Shown: in pieces, positions 1 to 10,470 of the stretch
How the letters are laid out: each line of letters opens with the position of its first letter
Position numbering within the stretch: position 1 is the stretch's first letter
Origin: Thermomucor indicae-seudaticae
Taxonomy: Eukaryota; Mucoromycota; Mucoromycetes; Mucorales; Lichtheimiaceae
Assembly (NCBI GenBank): GCA_000787465.1
Contig: JSYX01000279.1
Coordinates: 1 to 38,374, forward strand
Reading direction: 5' to 3'
Length of the DNA stretch: 38,374 nucleotides
Made by a program: the position numbers and the translations under genes
Notes under the pieces: model-generated
The model's input: only the letters and a program-made list of their open reading frames with translations
What the model was told of the DNA's origin: nothing
Database searches by the model: none

Positions 1-423
1 GCGCCCCTTCGTGTGCCTGTCATAAAGGAATGGCTTCTTTTTGGCGACACGGCTATGGATGCCTGCGTTATGTAAAGTTGTCCGCACAGTGTCAGGGTGA
101 GCTTTCGTGGACAGGCTGTTGATCAATTCTGCTCAGGTTGCGCATCTGTCCTTTTTGGTTTCTCTAACTAAGACCCGCGCGTCTCTTTCCGTAAGTTTAC
201 GAGGTCTTTCGGGGCTTTTACGGCTTTCTACTGTCCCTCTTTCTCTAAATTGCTTTAAAATTCGATAGACCGTTTTTAAGGGTACACCGGTTTTCTCCTC
301 AATTTGCTTCGCCGTGTTCCCTTCTTCACTCAAAGTAACGATGCGAGTCTTTTGTGCAGTGTCTAAAGTCATAGTAAACGAAATGAGAAAGCGAAATAAC
401 GAACAGGTGACGAGCAACAACAC
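1..423 (-). pseudogene. Tc1/mariner-type transposase, N-terminal part, interrupted by a stop codon; continues past window edge
   Basis: The frame starting at the Met at 372 (an upstream in-frame Met lies at 423) encodes a helix-turn-helix DNA-binding domain of the Tc1/mariner/IS630 group: a short basic N-terminus, a first HTH around GNTAKQIEEKTGVPLKTVYR, then a basic linker (RKSPERPRKLTERD) leading to the second HTH. Near 132 an in-frame TGA follows KDRCAT. The same frame then stays open to the window edge and reads as typical transposase sequence (AELINSL, LHNAGIHSRVAKKKPF). One nonsense codon therefore splits an otherwise continuous frame. The catalytic DDE/D part would lie outside the window. 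This is a DNA transposon relic, or an active family member carrying one point mutation; family-level confidence is good, subfamily is not resolved. Confidence 0.75.
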
Positions 424-671
424 TTTAAAAAAGAGATATCGATTTTAAGTTCGGGCGATCGGGCAAATTTTCCTCATTCTTTTTTCGAGGGCACCGTACA
501 CACCGCCCGTAGCTACTACCGAACTGAATGGCAATGGTGAGCACGTAGGATATCCACTGACACTCGTCTTTAGCAGCATTCAGCGTAATCTTAAAAAGGA
601 GAGATATAACACGGAGGGTCATGCTTTTCAGAGAATAGAAACTACATATGTACATTAAGGGAAGGGGCTAT

Positions 672-1743
672 CTATGATGAGAGAAAAGATGAAATATCCA
701 TTCTTCTCGGCTGGTCGTCTTCGTCTCTTTCCCTAAGATTACCGCTACTAATCTCGTCTGCATCGTACACCTGGTCTCCCACCCGCTTGACCGCTCGCTT
801 ATCTTTGCGGATCGAGATCTTGATACCTTGTCGCGCCAAACATCGCGAAAGCTCTGTCGACTCTACATAGCATCAGCCGCGTTGTCTTCTTCATACAATA
901 CTTTGACGACTCCACCTGTCATGCCAGGGAAATTTTTTGCTGTATACACCGTAAATGGTTCAGTCATGACTTCATGCAGCACTTGTGTACTCATCGTCAA
1001 TGGTTCCCTATACGCGATGAGTTATCTATAGGCCTCCTCCACTTGATTTAATAACATAAATACCCCGCCGAAAGATCCATGAATCTAAACTTTAGACGGA
1101 ATCGTCCTTCAGTTCGTACAGACAGGTCTTGAAAGATGAAAAAGATGCCTGGTTCCCCGTCAGGGTCCGTGAGCGGATAGGCGTTGGACACGAGTCCTCC
1201 CATCAAATTTCGAATCGGCAACGGCTCGTTGAACGACATGATGCGCTGGTGGCCTGCTGCTGTGGGTATGACCGATGATGGATTATAGACTTGTTCACGA
1301 CTGTGTTTGCCATCCTCAGAATAGAGTCCGCATTGAACGACAAACATTGAAATGCTATCCAACGTTCTAATATCATAAATCTCCCTCCTTTTTTAAATCT
1401 CTCTCTCTCTCTCTTATACCTGACATTCTGCAGGCTTTCCTGTGAATTCTCTATGTATAATAGTAATATCGCAGGCGGATCCAGCGGTCTTTTATCTTTT
1501 TCGCCAAACCCACAGCATCTTGCTCGAGTTGGGTGTTGCAGTATCACTGCTCACCAACAAAGCAAGAGAACAAAAAGAAAGAGGGAGAAAAAAATAATAT
1601 ACATATATCTCAGTACTAGATTCCAACACGGAAACGACATGCAAAACACATCGTTTTCGATAAAAACACGGACCTAAACGATACGGAATACTTGTTCGGC
1701 TAGGGCGGCCAAGGCCCAACGGCGGCGGAACAGATTCACTCAT
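672..1743 (-). CDS. Velvet-domain transcription factor (VosA/VelB type), velvet gene 1
   Basis: Five exons: 1743-1674, 1546-1420, 1366-1064, 1007-916, 862-672; all phases close, giving 260 aa. The protein is almost entirely a velvet domain. It opens with YRLVILQHPTRARCCGFGEK, then KRPLDPP, then MGGLVSNAYPL, FQDLSVRTEGRFRLKF, PFTVYTAKNFPGMTESTELS and RQGIKISIRKD. The tail is charged (RERDEDDQPRR). Velvet proteins are fungal NF-kB-like DNA-binding regulators that form homo- and heterodimers in the nucleus and control sporulation, secondary metabolism and light responses. The start at 1743 was chosen because the first splice (donor 1673, acceptor 1547) is needed to restore the conserved YRL-QHP stretch. 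It lies 322 bp downstream of ThrRS on the same strand, with a second velvet gene beyond that. It could be a VosA- or VelB-class member; the FPGMTEST and QGIKI motifs lean towards VelB. Confidence 0.88.
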
Positions 1744-2064
1744 GCGGACACTAATTACTCTACAAACAAATGTGCAAATCTCTTTAATGATCTAACAGTA
1801 ATTGGGAATGGTAAAACTAGAAGGGCAAAGTCATGGTTCTTAGAGCGCGGCAAGCACCAAAGAAATTTGTTATGACATCAAAACCAAGACATTTGTGAGC
1901 TCGACCCACGTGCGACCGCACCACCTCTTAATGAAACATTTCCATTTGTTCAAGTACTGGCGCTTGCAACACTTCTTTCCGAACTTGCATTGAACTAGTG
2001 CGCGTAGTTACATCTCAGCTGTATGGTTAACAGAAATTACTGGGAGGCATTTATTAGTCAGAAC

Positions 2065-4656
2065 TTAAAACTTGTTTTCTAAGCTTCGGCTGGCCTTGAG
2101 TTTCTTTAAGCCTTCCAAAACCACATCCAGTGGGATCGTCTGACCCTTGGCCTTGGTTCCGACATCGTCTCGGTTACGAACATTGACGGACTGAGTGCTT
2201 TCTTCCTCACCGCCAACCACTGTAAAGTAAACAATTCGCGATTAGTCGTTTTTTTTTGCTCCCTCTCCCATGTGAGAGACTTACCAAAGATAAAGTTGTA
2301 TTGAGCCAGCTCACTGTTTCTAATCTTCTTGTTGAGGGTATTATCCGAAAGATCCGCATCCGCATAGATACCGGCGGCCACGAGCTTGTCAGTGACCTTC
2401 TGCGCGTAGTCCGCGAACGGAGCCGCGACCGGAATGACGCTAACCTGTCGCGGTGAAAGCCAGAACGGAAACTTGCCACCAAAGTGTTCAATCAAGATAC
2501 CCATCATACGTTCGACCGAGCCCAGGATAGCTCGGTGAATAATGACCGGTCGGGCATACGACGCGTTGGTCTCGCTAGTGTTTTCAGTACGGTATTCAAG
2601 CTGGAACCGCTCAGGCAGCTGGAAATCAAGCTGGATCGTGGCGCACTGGTGTTTACGACGCAAGGCGTCCGAAATCACAATATCAATCTTAGGTCCATAA
2701 AACGCACCATCGCCAGGGTTCAATTCCCAGGTCACCCCCTTTTGTTGCGCAAATTTGTTGAGTGCATCCTCCAATTTCTTTTCGGCATTGTCCCAAACGC
2801 TGACTTCGCCGATAAAGTTTTCGGGCCGTGTCGATAGCTTGAGATGGAAATCGAAGCCAAAGATACCATAGACGTGGTTCAGGAAATCAAAGCAGCCCGC
2901 CATTTCTTGCTCGATCTGGTCTTGGCGACAAAAGATGTGCGCGTCATCTTGTTGGAACCGCCGCACCCGCGTCAGACCCGAAAGCGCGCCCGAAAATTCG
3001 TTGCGGTGAAGGACGCCAAAGTCGGCGAAACGGATCGGGAGCTCACGGTAACTGCGGTCCTTGTGGCCAAACATCAAGCAGTGGCCAGGGCAGTTCATCG
3101 GCTTCAGCGCAAACTCTTCCTTGTCGACTTCCAGGCAAAACATGTTTTCCTTGTATTTGGCTGCGTGCCCAGACTGGTTCCAGAGTTTGACATTGAACAT
3201 GTTCGGAGTCACGACTTCGCTGAAGCCACGAGCATTGTATTCGCTTCGGATCAAGTTCATGAGCTCATTGTATATCCGAGTACCGTGAGGAAGCATGAAT
3301 GCAGAGCCAGGTGACAGTTCGTGGAAGAAGAAGAGTTCTTGTTCCTATATCCACGGCGTCGATAAAACCGCCATCCCTACACGCTTATTGTTTGTTACCT
3401 TGCCAATCTTGCGGTGATCCCGCTTCGCAGCTTCCTCAATAAACTTTTTGTATTCGGTCATTTGCTTCTTGTCTGGGAACGAGATACCGTACAGACGCTG
3501 GAGCGAGTCGTTCTTTGCATCGCCCAAAAAGTAGGAAGCCGAGTTCTTGGTAATCGCAAAAGCCTTGACGCGGCCAGTGTGAGGCACGTGAGGACCACGG
3601 CACAAGTCAATGAGAGGGCCACAGCGGTAAACGGTGGTCGACGTGCCATCGGGAATCTTGTCTCGGATAATGTGCACCTTGTAAGGGTTGTGCTTAAACA
3701 TTTCCAACAAGTTCTCTTTGGACACCACCAAGCGTTCAAACGGTTGCTTTTCCTTGTTGATCATGCCCACCAACTTTTCCAGAGCCGCATAATCCTGCTG
3801 TGACACCACTCTGTGCACACACATTCAGTCCACCCCCCTTCTTGCCACCCACCTTCTTCTTCGACTTACCGATCCTTGAGTCCCATTTCATAGTAGAACC
3901 CATCTTCGAGTGGAGGTCCAATGCAAAGGTGACAGCCATAGTGACGCTCACACGCCTCGCCAAGCATGTGAGCACTCGAGTGCCAAAACACCTTTTTACC
4001 ATCCGGATGCTCAAAGTCCAGTAGTTCCAGGTTGCAAGAACCTTCCAGTGGACGCTCCAAATCCCACAGTTCGCCATTGACCTTGGCAATCACCGTACGT
4101 TCGGCCAGCGACTTGGAAATACCAAGAGCAATGTCCATGGGCGAAGTCTCCCATGAAGTGCCCTCCTTTTTGCTGCCGTCCGGAAGCCTGATTTCAATAG
4201 GTACGCGTGGTTGGCCTATAACGTCAAAAGCCCTTTTGTTTAATCGCTCCATGTCTCTCTCTTTCATCGAAATGGTTTTCATTACTCTTGACAAATGCAT
4301 CCTGTTCGGCTTTCAAGCGTTCAAACATTTTAATACGATGCTCAAGGTACTCTGGCGGAGGGTCCATCTAATCCTTCGGTCAGCTAATCTCCAAAAGAGA
4401 CTCTGCTAATAGTCAGTACCTCCAGAGGGTACGCATTCTCGGAAGCTGCAGAAGCCTTGGCCTTCTTTGGCTTCTTTTCGGTCTTGGGCGGGTTCACTTT
4501 TTCTTCTGCAGGACCCATGGTGTCACTGACTGAAACTTGCAAGTGTCGTAAGTGATCCTTTGGAGATGATTTTTGAAGCAGACCCAGCTCAGCCACCCTC
4601 CCTTCGAAATGAGTCAAGGGAGGGGCCGGTATCATCCCGTTATTAAGTTTCGACAT
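2065..4656 (-). CDS. THS1: Threonyl-tRNA synthetase, cytosolic type
   Basis: Six exons: 4656-4420, 4367-4286, 4215-3870, 3810-3399, 3344-2285, 2219-2065; 763 aa from the first Met. It charges tRNA-Thr with threonine. Domain order: lysine-rich eukaryotic N-terminus (EKKPKKAKA), TGS domain ([19 protein letters not shown]), editing/SAD domain ([10 protein letters not shown], then [13 protein letters not shown]), class II catalytic core with the zinc-site Cys in MNCPGHC, and a C-terminal anticodon-binding domain ([12 protein letters not shown]). A second in-frame Met at 4518 sits in a good Kozak context (ACCATGG) and would give 717 aa, closer to the usual length of cytosolic ThrRS (yeast Ths1 is about 734 aa). 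The extra 46 residues are not clearly a mitochondrial presequence. The gene lies between two velvet genes on the same strand; nothing suggests functional coupling. Confidence 0.96.
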
Positions 4657-4890
4657 CGTTTAAATTTATCAGGCCACATCTCTTGTGTCCTTTACAGCAT
4701 ATCATTTCTGTTCAAGTGCAATAGACAGGTTGCACGATTGATTTATTGCTTGAGAAAGATATAATCTGGATGGGTGTCAAACGAAAGAAACAAGGACCAA
4801 GGCTCTTGTCCTTGGTTCGAGTCGCCTCCCGTACCATCAAAGACGATAGTATAATCCATTCTTCGTGGTCTGTACATAAATGCATATGCA

Positions 4891-6153
4891 TCAATCCGAC
4901 TTCCTTGCTCTCACTAGTACGACAGGAAATTGTCAGTCCCACGTTCCGAAAAGCCGGCGAACCAATAACTTTAGCCTACCGTCATTTCGGATAGGTATCT
5001 TTAAACCTTGCTTTGCAAACGTTTTTGATAACTCGGTTGATTCTAAAGAATAGTTCAGTGAGAAGAAAATGAATCTTGCGACTTTTTGCAAGTCATGTAC
5101 CTGTCATTCCAGGAAACTGGGCAAGAGAATGTCAGCATGTCTTGAGAGACTATGGAATATGCTGGCAACATACCTTTTTAGCAGAATAGACTGTAAATGG
5201 ATCCGAAAAGACTTGCGCGATAATTTTGGATTTGGCATCTGCCTGGAAATCAGCGCTGCATTTTTGACCGTCAATATCCACCTCCACCTGCTGTCCTACT
5301 TGCCAGTTACCTTGTTAACTTCATTAGACTAAACCGGAGCGTATATCTGCCTTCCGTTCGTATAGAAAGATCCGGGAACGCGAAATACAGTCCCTGTTCA
5401 CCTTCGGGATCTTTTAGCAGACTAGGGGAACTGACCAAGGAGCCCATCAAGACTCGAGTGCATTTTGGCGGGTTCGAAATGATATTTCGCTCTTCGTCCA
5501 TCTCAGCTGACCAGAGCGTAACGTGAAGTACAAAGAACGGAGTTTGCAACGACCTATCCTTGATCGTTAACGAACTGCTATCCATGGAATTGCCAAGAAA
5601 CTCACTGTATATCGACCGGTCCCTTATGGCCTTCTTGCTCCACAATCAGTTTCACAATCGGAGGTGGATCAATCGGTCGTCTATCTTTTTCCCCAAATCC
5701 ACACATTCGGGCATGCAGTGGCTGTTGACAGACCACAAGCTTATAGTACCTAAGTATCTGCGTTATATCCATCCTCATTCGAGCCGACCCTTTCCTCCAA
5801 CCCGCATACCTCTTCTCCCGCTCGTCATAACCTTCCCCATTACAACTCGGAAGAGTCTCTGCTGGCAGACTACGTGGAATGCTACTGCTGCTGCTTGTTG
5901 TCGCATAAGGGTGACTTTCGTCAGACTCATGCTTTACATGTGAAGATCGTAAGTCATGCATATAAGGTGGTGGAGGCAATGAAGGTGGAGGCGGTAATGA
6001 CCCTCCTGCCGTCGGTAGAAGACCACTGCCGGACTTTGTGGCGTCGGGAATTGTTGTGTGGAGGTTCGGATAGTATGGTTGTGATGACGAAGTAGTAGGC
6101 TCATGAATGCGGTGTGGGTCGAAAGCAGATATTTCACGATGACTATTGGCCAT
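4891..6153 (-). CDS. velB: VelB-like velvet-domain transcription factor, velvet gene 2
   Basis: Six exons: 6153-5606, 5553-5311, 5255-5174, 5116-5101, 5042-4980, 4913-4891; 324 aa. A low-complexity N-terminus of about 130 residues (Ser, Pro, His rich, with PPPPSLPPPP) precedes the velvet domain: YYKLVVCQQPLHARMCGFGE, DRRPIDPPPIVKLIV, MGSLVSSPSLL, FPDLSIRTEGRYTLRFSL, SDPFTVYSAKKFPGMTESTE, KQGLKIPIRND. The short linker ahead of the SDPF segment and the KIPIR ending match VelB better than VosA. The long insertion seen inside the velvet domain of Aspergillus VelB is absent. VelB is known to dimerise with VosA and VeA. Exon 4 is only 16 nt. The 3' end is the least certain part: splicing at 4979/4914 gives the tail VRARKSD and stop 4891, while read-through gives a stop at 4933. 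The splice is preferred because of a CTGAC branch motif and pyrimidine-rich acceptor. Confidence 0.87.
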
Positions 6154-6489
6154 TATTGATTAGCAAGGAAGGAAGAAAAGAAGGGGAGCAGGAGGGTAGA
6201 ACCACTCAGGGCTCTGTTTAAAAAAAAGTGTCGGCAGTTTCGGTAAGGGAATTGGATTACCCTGACAATGGGTGGCATTTTCTGGGAAGTTGTCCCTATC
6301 CCTTCTGTCATTTCTCTCGCCCTTGAACCTTACCCAATTATCTGTGTCCTTTCTTTTTGATGTCCAAATAGACTTCCTTGTGACCCCATTAACCATCACA
6401 AAAGACAAATGCCAAGACAAGCAATCATTTCTGGTCTTGAATTGTGAAACGGCATAGCAGCCGAGATTTCATGCCTTCTTTTCGGTTTA
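6154..6489. other. Intergenic: upstream region of velvet gene 2 and 3' flank of the GT49 gene
   Basis: About 336 bp containing no coding stretch I can defend. It lies between the start of the VelB-like gene and the stop of the GT49-like gene, both on the minus strand, so it should hold the promoter and 5' leader of velvet gene 2. Read on the minus strand, the 40 bases before its ATG contain a CTTTTCTTCCTTCCTTGC pyrimidine-rich run, as is common in fungal leaders. No clear TATA box was seen. Confidence 0.5.
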
Positions 6490-8335
6490 TTATTCAGGCT
6501 TTCCGATAAGCCCTTTGCCCCAGTTTTGGATTACTCGTGAACACTGCTTGCGAATATGCTCTGCGCGGGGCCCTTTCCAGAGATGAAATGCATCGAGCTG
6601 ACGGGCATGGTGCACACATTGCTCCCAATAGAATTTGGCATATAACCGGTTCTCAATCACGTGCTGTGAACAGAAACGGGTTCAGTTATCTCACAGAAAG
6701 AAGAAGCATAATTTGGCTTACATCGAAATCAGACATGATAAACTCTTTTGTCTCTGGCAGCCGAATGACAAAATCATCTGGTAATACCCAGAATTCGCCT
6801 CCTGCGAGGTAGCTGGAAAACAGGCATGCAGATCGCCTATCCAAGAACCGTTCAGCGCACCTAAAAAACCCACACGTCAATAGTCCATTCTCTTTCTCTT
6901 ATAGTTTGATGTACGTACCATGGCTGGACAGACCGGCTTTCGATGACGATCGGTTCGTAATGGAAGTCATAATCTTCTACTGCGTACAAGGTTGTTGCAT
7001 TCCTCCAGAGCTCCAAGCGTGTGGGTCCTTCGTTCAGCTTCCAATGTTGGTCCAGTAAACCCATTTCCTGCCTTTCCACAAGCTCCAATAATTGTGTCTT
7101 ATGGTTTGGCTTTGGATACCGCTCACGGTCATCATCATCTGAGAATCCAAAAGTAGGTATAACGAGCATGTCTCCCTCTCCAAGCAATGTCTCAAAGATC
7201 TGTCGGTTCGTCTCAAAGGTACGCTGGACGTCGGTGCCCGGCACCACATTACTCGGCATCTCGCATACATACTCTGTGCGTGCAAACAAACGAGCCATGT
7301 TGCGCTCTGCATTTCGCGGTAACAGAACAGATATTTGCGGCCCTGGTATAGTCAACAAGTGTATGTCGGTTCGAGTAGACATGTCGCGATGATTATAATA
7401 CGCGTTTCGAATTGATTCAAGTTTGGCTGTGGTTTCTGGGTCATCGCTATTGGCGTGCAACGTGGCAGAGATGGGCCCTGGACCATACGTGATATGTTAC
7501 GCTCTGTTTCTAACGACACCCCTGTCTACCCATTTTTTTTACCTCGCCAATGGTCGGCTAAGCGCTCTAGCTCAGCCCATGTTCCCGGCGTCACGGTCGT
7601 CAAAAGCGTGATACTTGCATTATTCGGTGCCTGAGATCCTTTCAGCCAATAGGGCTGGGTTGATCGTGCCGCGTCATAGTACGATTTTGAGAAAAGCTTG
7701 GACATTTTGAGACCGTGCGTCATGGTGTCCAGTTGCGAATAAGTGTCATCTGGCCAATCATTAGGGAATAATGTGGTTGCGATACGGAAAAGAATTTTCT
7801 AACCTGGATCATACGTTCTCCGTGGTTTCCACGTGTCACCGAATCTGGGATCGAGTGCGGGCGTTGAAGTCCATGCCCAATGCCACAAGTGATTGAATGA
7901 CAGAAAGACAGAAAAGACCACGTAAAAAAGGGTCAGGAACCGTACCAAGCGTGACCGGCCCAAGAACGCAAGTTTGGATCGCTTGTGGGTACCACCAAAA
8001 GCTGCGCCCGGCTTGTCATGTGGCAATAGCGGACCGGACGACGCAAAAAGGGATTCAAACATTGAAGCGATGCGACTAGCGTAACGTTGCCATTGCGACA
8101 CTTGTGGGGCAGGTCGAGACATGCGTTTTGGAGATGCCGGGTATGAGTCTAACGGAGGAATAGGAGTGGACGAAGTAGAAACCGATGGAGGAATGCTTTT
8201 TTCGGGAATGGCGTAGAGATGATGGCTGGATGCAGTCAATGATGGTTTGCGCTGATGAGTTGTTCTGGAAGACTTGGTAATTGAAGTCGATCGTGAATGT
8301 GTTGGCCGGGTGGTAGTTGCATTGTTGTCGGCCAT
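6490..8335 (-). CDS. Glycosyltransferase family 49 (LARGE/B4GAT1-like) type II membrane protein
   Basis: Five exons: 8335-7804, 7749-7543, 7477-6919, 6860-6722, 6663-6490; 536 aa. A Ser/Thr-rich cytosolic tail of about 125 residues ends in basic residues (KRSKLAFLGRSRLVR) and is followed by one membrane span at about 131-152 (FLTLFYVVFSVFLSF), a type II Golgi-enzyme layout. The lumenal part shows the GT49 pattern: an ITLLTTVTPGTWAEL start, GPISATLH, RNAERNMARLFARTEYV, later DMLVIPTFGF, YEPIVIESR, ERFLDRR and the FWVLPDDFVIRL end block. GT49 enzymes transfer GlcA or GlcNAc-type sugars in animals; the fungal substrate is unknown. After RTEYV, family members usually carry an LDxD metal site; here the residues are CEMPSNVVP, with no DxD. 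The start at 8335 is the first Met of the long open first exon. Divergent from the CYSTM gene 1.6 kb away. Confidence 0.78.
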
Positions 8336-9954
8336 AGCGTGTATGTTGAGTCCTTTTTTTTCTTTGTAGGTAATCTCTATATTAACAGCTGTGATATTTT
8401 TATATCCACAGTCGAAACATGGATGATCTGCAATTTCTCTTTCCCTAGTCCCTTCCTGAGGCCAGAACCTTTTTTTTTTAGTTCCGATCCAGTTCCCGGG
8501 ATTCTGCAGTAACTGGGAGTCCGTGCAAACCATCAAGCCATTGTCCTTAAAGAAGCTCAAGGGGTACAAACTTGCCACTCCATGTTTCGCTTTGCCTGAC
8601 ACCTTATTTTCTTACCATAGAGAGCGGCTAGAATCGAGCTCTTATTGCTCGTTATCGTTCCCTGCCATTGCAAGTCTTTATAACTGGAACGACGATGGGG
8701 GAGCGCAAAAATCTCATTAACACTACGACCCCGGCCTTGTTTAGTTAATATGCACCCTTGCTGCCTTGCTTGTATGTGGTACATAACCTTCTCCTCAGAA
8801 TCTCTCTCTCTCCAGAGTATGCAACGAAGCAAGTAAATCGGCGGTGGTACAAGCCGAATTGGGGTAAGTAACCGCAAAGCAGATGAAATGTCAAGAGAAG
8901 GAAAGCGCGTAGCACGCACTGAGAAAACCCCTTGCGAATGGTAAGTCAAGGAGATAGTGTATCATGACCGTGATTTCATAAGGCTTGAATGGCGCTGTAG
9001 AGTATCCTGATAAGCTCCATCAACACGGACCCCGAGTAATCACCGATTAATAGGTTCCCCTTCTTTAACTCGGGCCGACTGTGGGCCTTAACGGCAGGGG
9101 CAGGCGGTCTGTGGGCTTATTCGAGAACGGTTAACTCTAAACTGTTTAACCTCCTTTACCAGTGAAGCGCTTTGCTTGAATCGGATTGTGATTTCTGCTT
9201 GCTATCATGACTAGTCAGTTTTTGTGCCATCTTTTTCTTTTTAGCTAGAATTCCGTCTCGTCGCAGAAGCGAGTCCATTGTCACATCAATTCATTTTAAA
9301 GACTTGAAGCGTCTACTTATCCAATCATAACCAACAGACTAACCACAATGTTACAACAGAAACGTCACATAATTCACTGGTAACAGGTCCGGGATTGGCC
9401 CCAGTCGTATGACGGGATTACCGCGGGTAAGTAACATATCTTTTGCGATCTTGAACAATGGACAAGTATCTAAGCGATGACTGGGCATATGTGCTGCGCG
9501 AGGTACACTTTTCGTCGACTGAAAACCAAGTTTTAAGCGGAAGATCATATCGTGCATTCGTTACTCAATAGCCGCCACCTTTTTTTATGCTTTTAGCGCA
9601 ACTTTGGCTTTGTAGTTTGGTGCAAAACGTATTTAGAGTAGTGCAAAGTCCAGTCAATATACAGTATGCTACTGCGCACTTGAGAATGTTGTCAGAATTC
9701 ACCGATAAGAATGAGAAGACAATCAAAAGAAAAGCTTGGTATCGACGAACACTCCATGTTGATAACCTATTCGGCCGATTTGCCGTGTTTGGCAAAGACC
9801 AATCAAAAGTCCAAGCATACAAGGTGCCTCTTTGTTTGGCGCCCACAGAAAACCCAAAATCGGTTTGGTCACAGTTCTACTGTATCCGAAAAAGAGGAAA
9901 AGGTTTCTTTCATCGCTGTGCCTCTCTTTCTCTTTTCTTTGGCTTTATTTTCAA
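8336..9954. other. Divergent intergenic region between the GT49 and CYSTM genes
   Basis: About 1.6 kb with no recognisable protein or RNA gene. The short open frames here have no family features and are not annotated. It must carry the promoters of both flanking genes. Near 9081-9121 a CTGTGGGC-containing phrase occurs twice, about 30 bp apart. The 60 bases before the CYSTM start (about 9895-9954) are very pyrimidine-rich on the plus strand (CCTCTCTTTCTCTTTTCTTT), consistent with a fungal transcription start region and leader. Confidence 0.5.
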
Positions 9955-10244
9955 ATGAGTCAAAATCAGCATTATTATCCACCACCACCGCAAGGAGGAC
10001 AGCAACCATACTATGGCCCTCCTCCGCCACAAGCAGGTATGTTTCTTCCTTGTGTTTCGTTCGTAGGCTGCTTGACTGAAAGGGTGTAAAAGGATATTAT
10101 CAACCGCAGCCTCCGCCTAACACCGTGTACGTGCAACAACCACCGGGTCAGCAAAAGGGTGGCGACCACAACTGCTGTATGGCCTGTTTGATTGGATGTC
10201 TGGCGTGTTGTGCCCTTGAGGAATTATGTGATATGTGCTGTTGA
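9955..10244 (+). CDS. CYSTM-family cysteine-rich C-terminal tail protein
   Basis: Two exons, 9955-10036 and 10093-10244 (intron 56 nt with a TTGACTGA branch motif and AAAAG acceptor), giving 77 aa. The first two-thirds is rich in Pro, Gln, Tyr and Gly (YYPPPPQGG, YYGPPPPQAG, QQPPGQ). The last 25 residues form the CYSTM-like tail: CCMACLIGCLACC, LEELCDMCC. CYSTM proteins are small, membrane-associated through the cysteine-rich tail and linked to stress tolerance; yeast and plants have several. The exact role is not known. The gene ends 226 bp from the convergent stop of the AreA-like gene. Confidence 0.85.
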
Positions 10245-10380
10245 TATGCCACGAAGGATTCCCCCAAACAAGAGGTTCTATATACATATGCTTTTGTATA
10301 TGAAAATATATATACTGGCTCATTATTATTATCATTAGGTGTATAACATTTACAATATATTGTGTGTGGGCTTGGCAAAG

Positions 10381-10413
10381 GGTGGGGGGTGGGGGGTGGG
10401 GGGTATATGGGTA
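10381..10413 (+). repeat. G-rich tract with G-quadruplex potential between convergent genes
   Basis: Three near-identical GGGGGGT units follow a GGGT, and a further GGG comes after TATAT, so four or more runs of at least three G lie within about 33 bases on the plus strand. The tract lies between the stop of the CYSTM gene (plus) and the stop of the AreA-like gene (minus), where transcripts from both sides would terminate. It fits the common G3+ N1-7 quadruplex rule. A simple tandem slippage repeat is the plain alternative. Confidence 0.6.
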
Positions 10414-10470
10414 GCGTTTTGAGTGTAGGAAGTGCGATGCGTCTCTGAGGACGAGACGAGATTAATACCT

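Noticed and set aside
2844..3314. 156-codon plus-strand open frame
   Set aside because: It is antisense to the ThrRS catalytic exon, which carries strong class II synthetase motifs.
5301..5313. Apparent frameshift in the VelB-like gene between MKLTR and the next coding block
   Set aside because: A 55-nt GT-AG intron (5310-5256) joins the blocks in frame as KLTSADFQADAK, so no frameshift is needed.
5575..5605. A 28-31 nt intron with a TAGCAG acceptor in the VelB-like gene
   Set aside because: It is too short. The acceptor at 5554 gives a normal 52-nt intron and restores the conserved SLQTPFF join.
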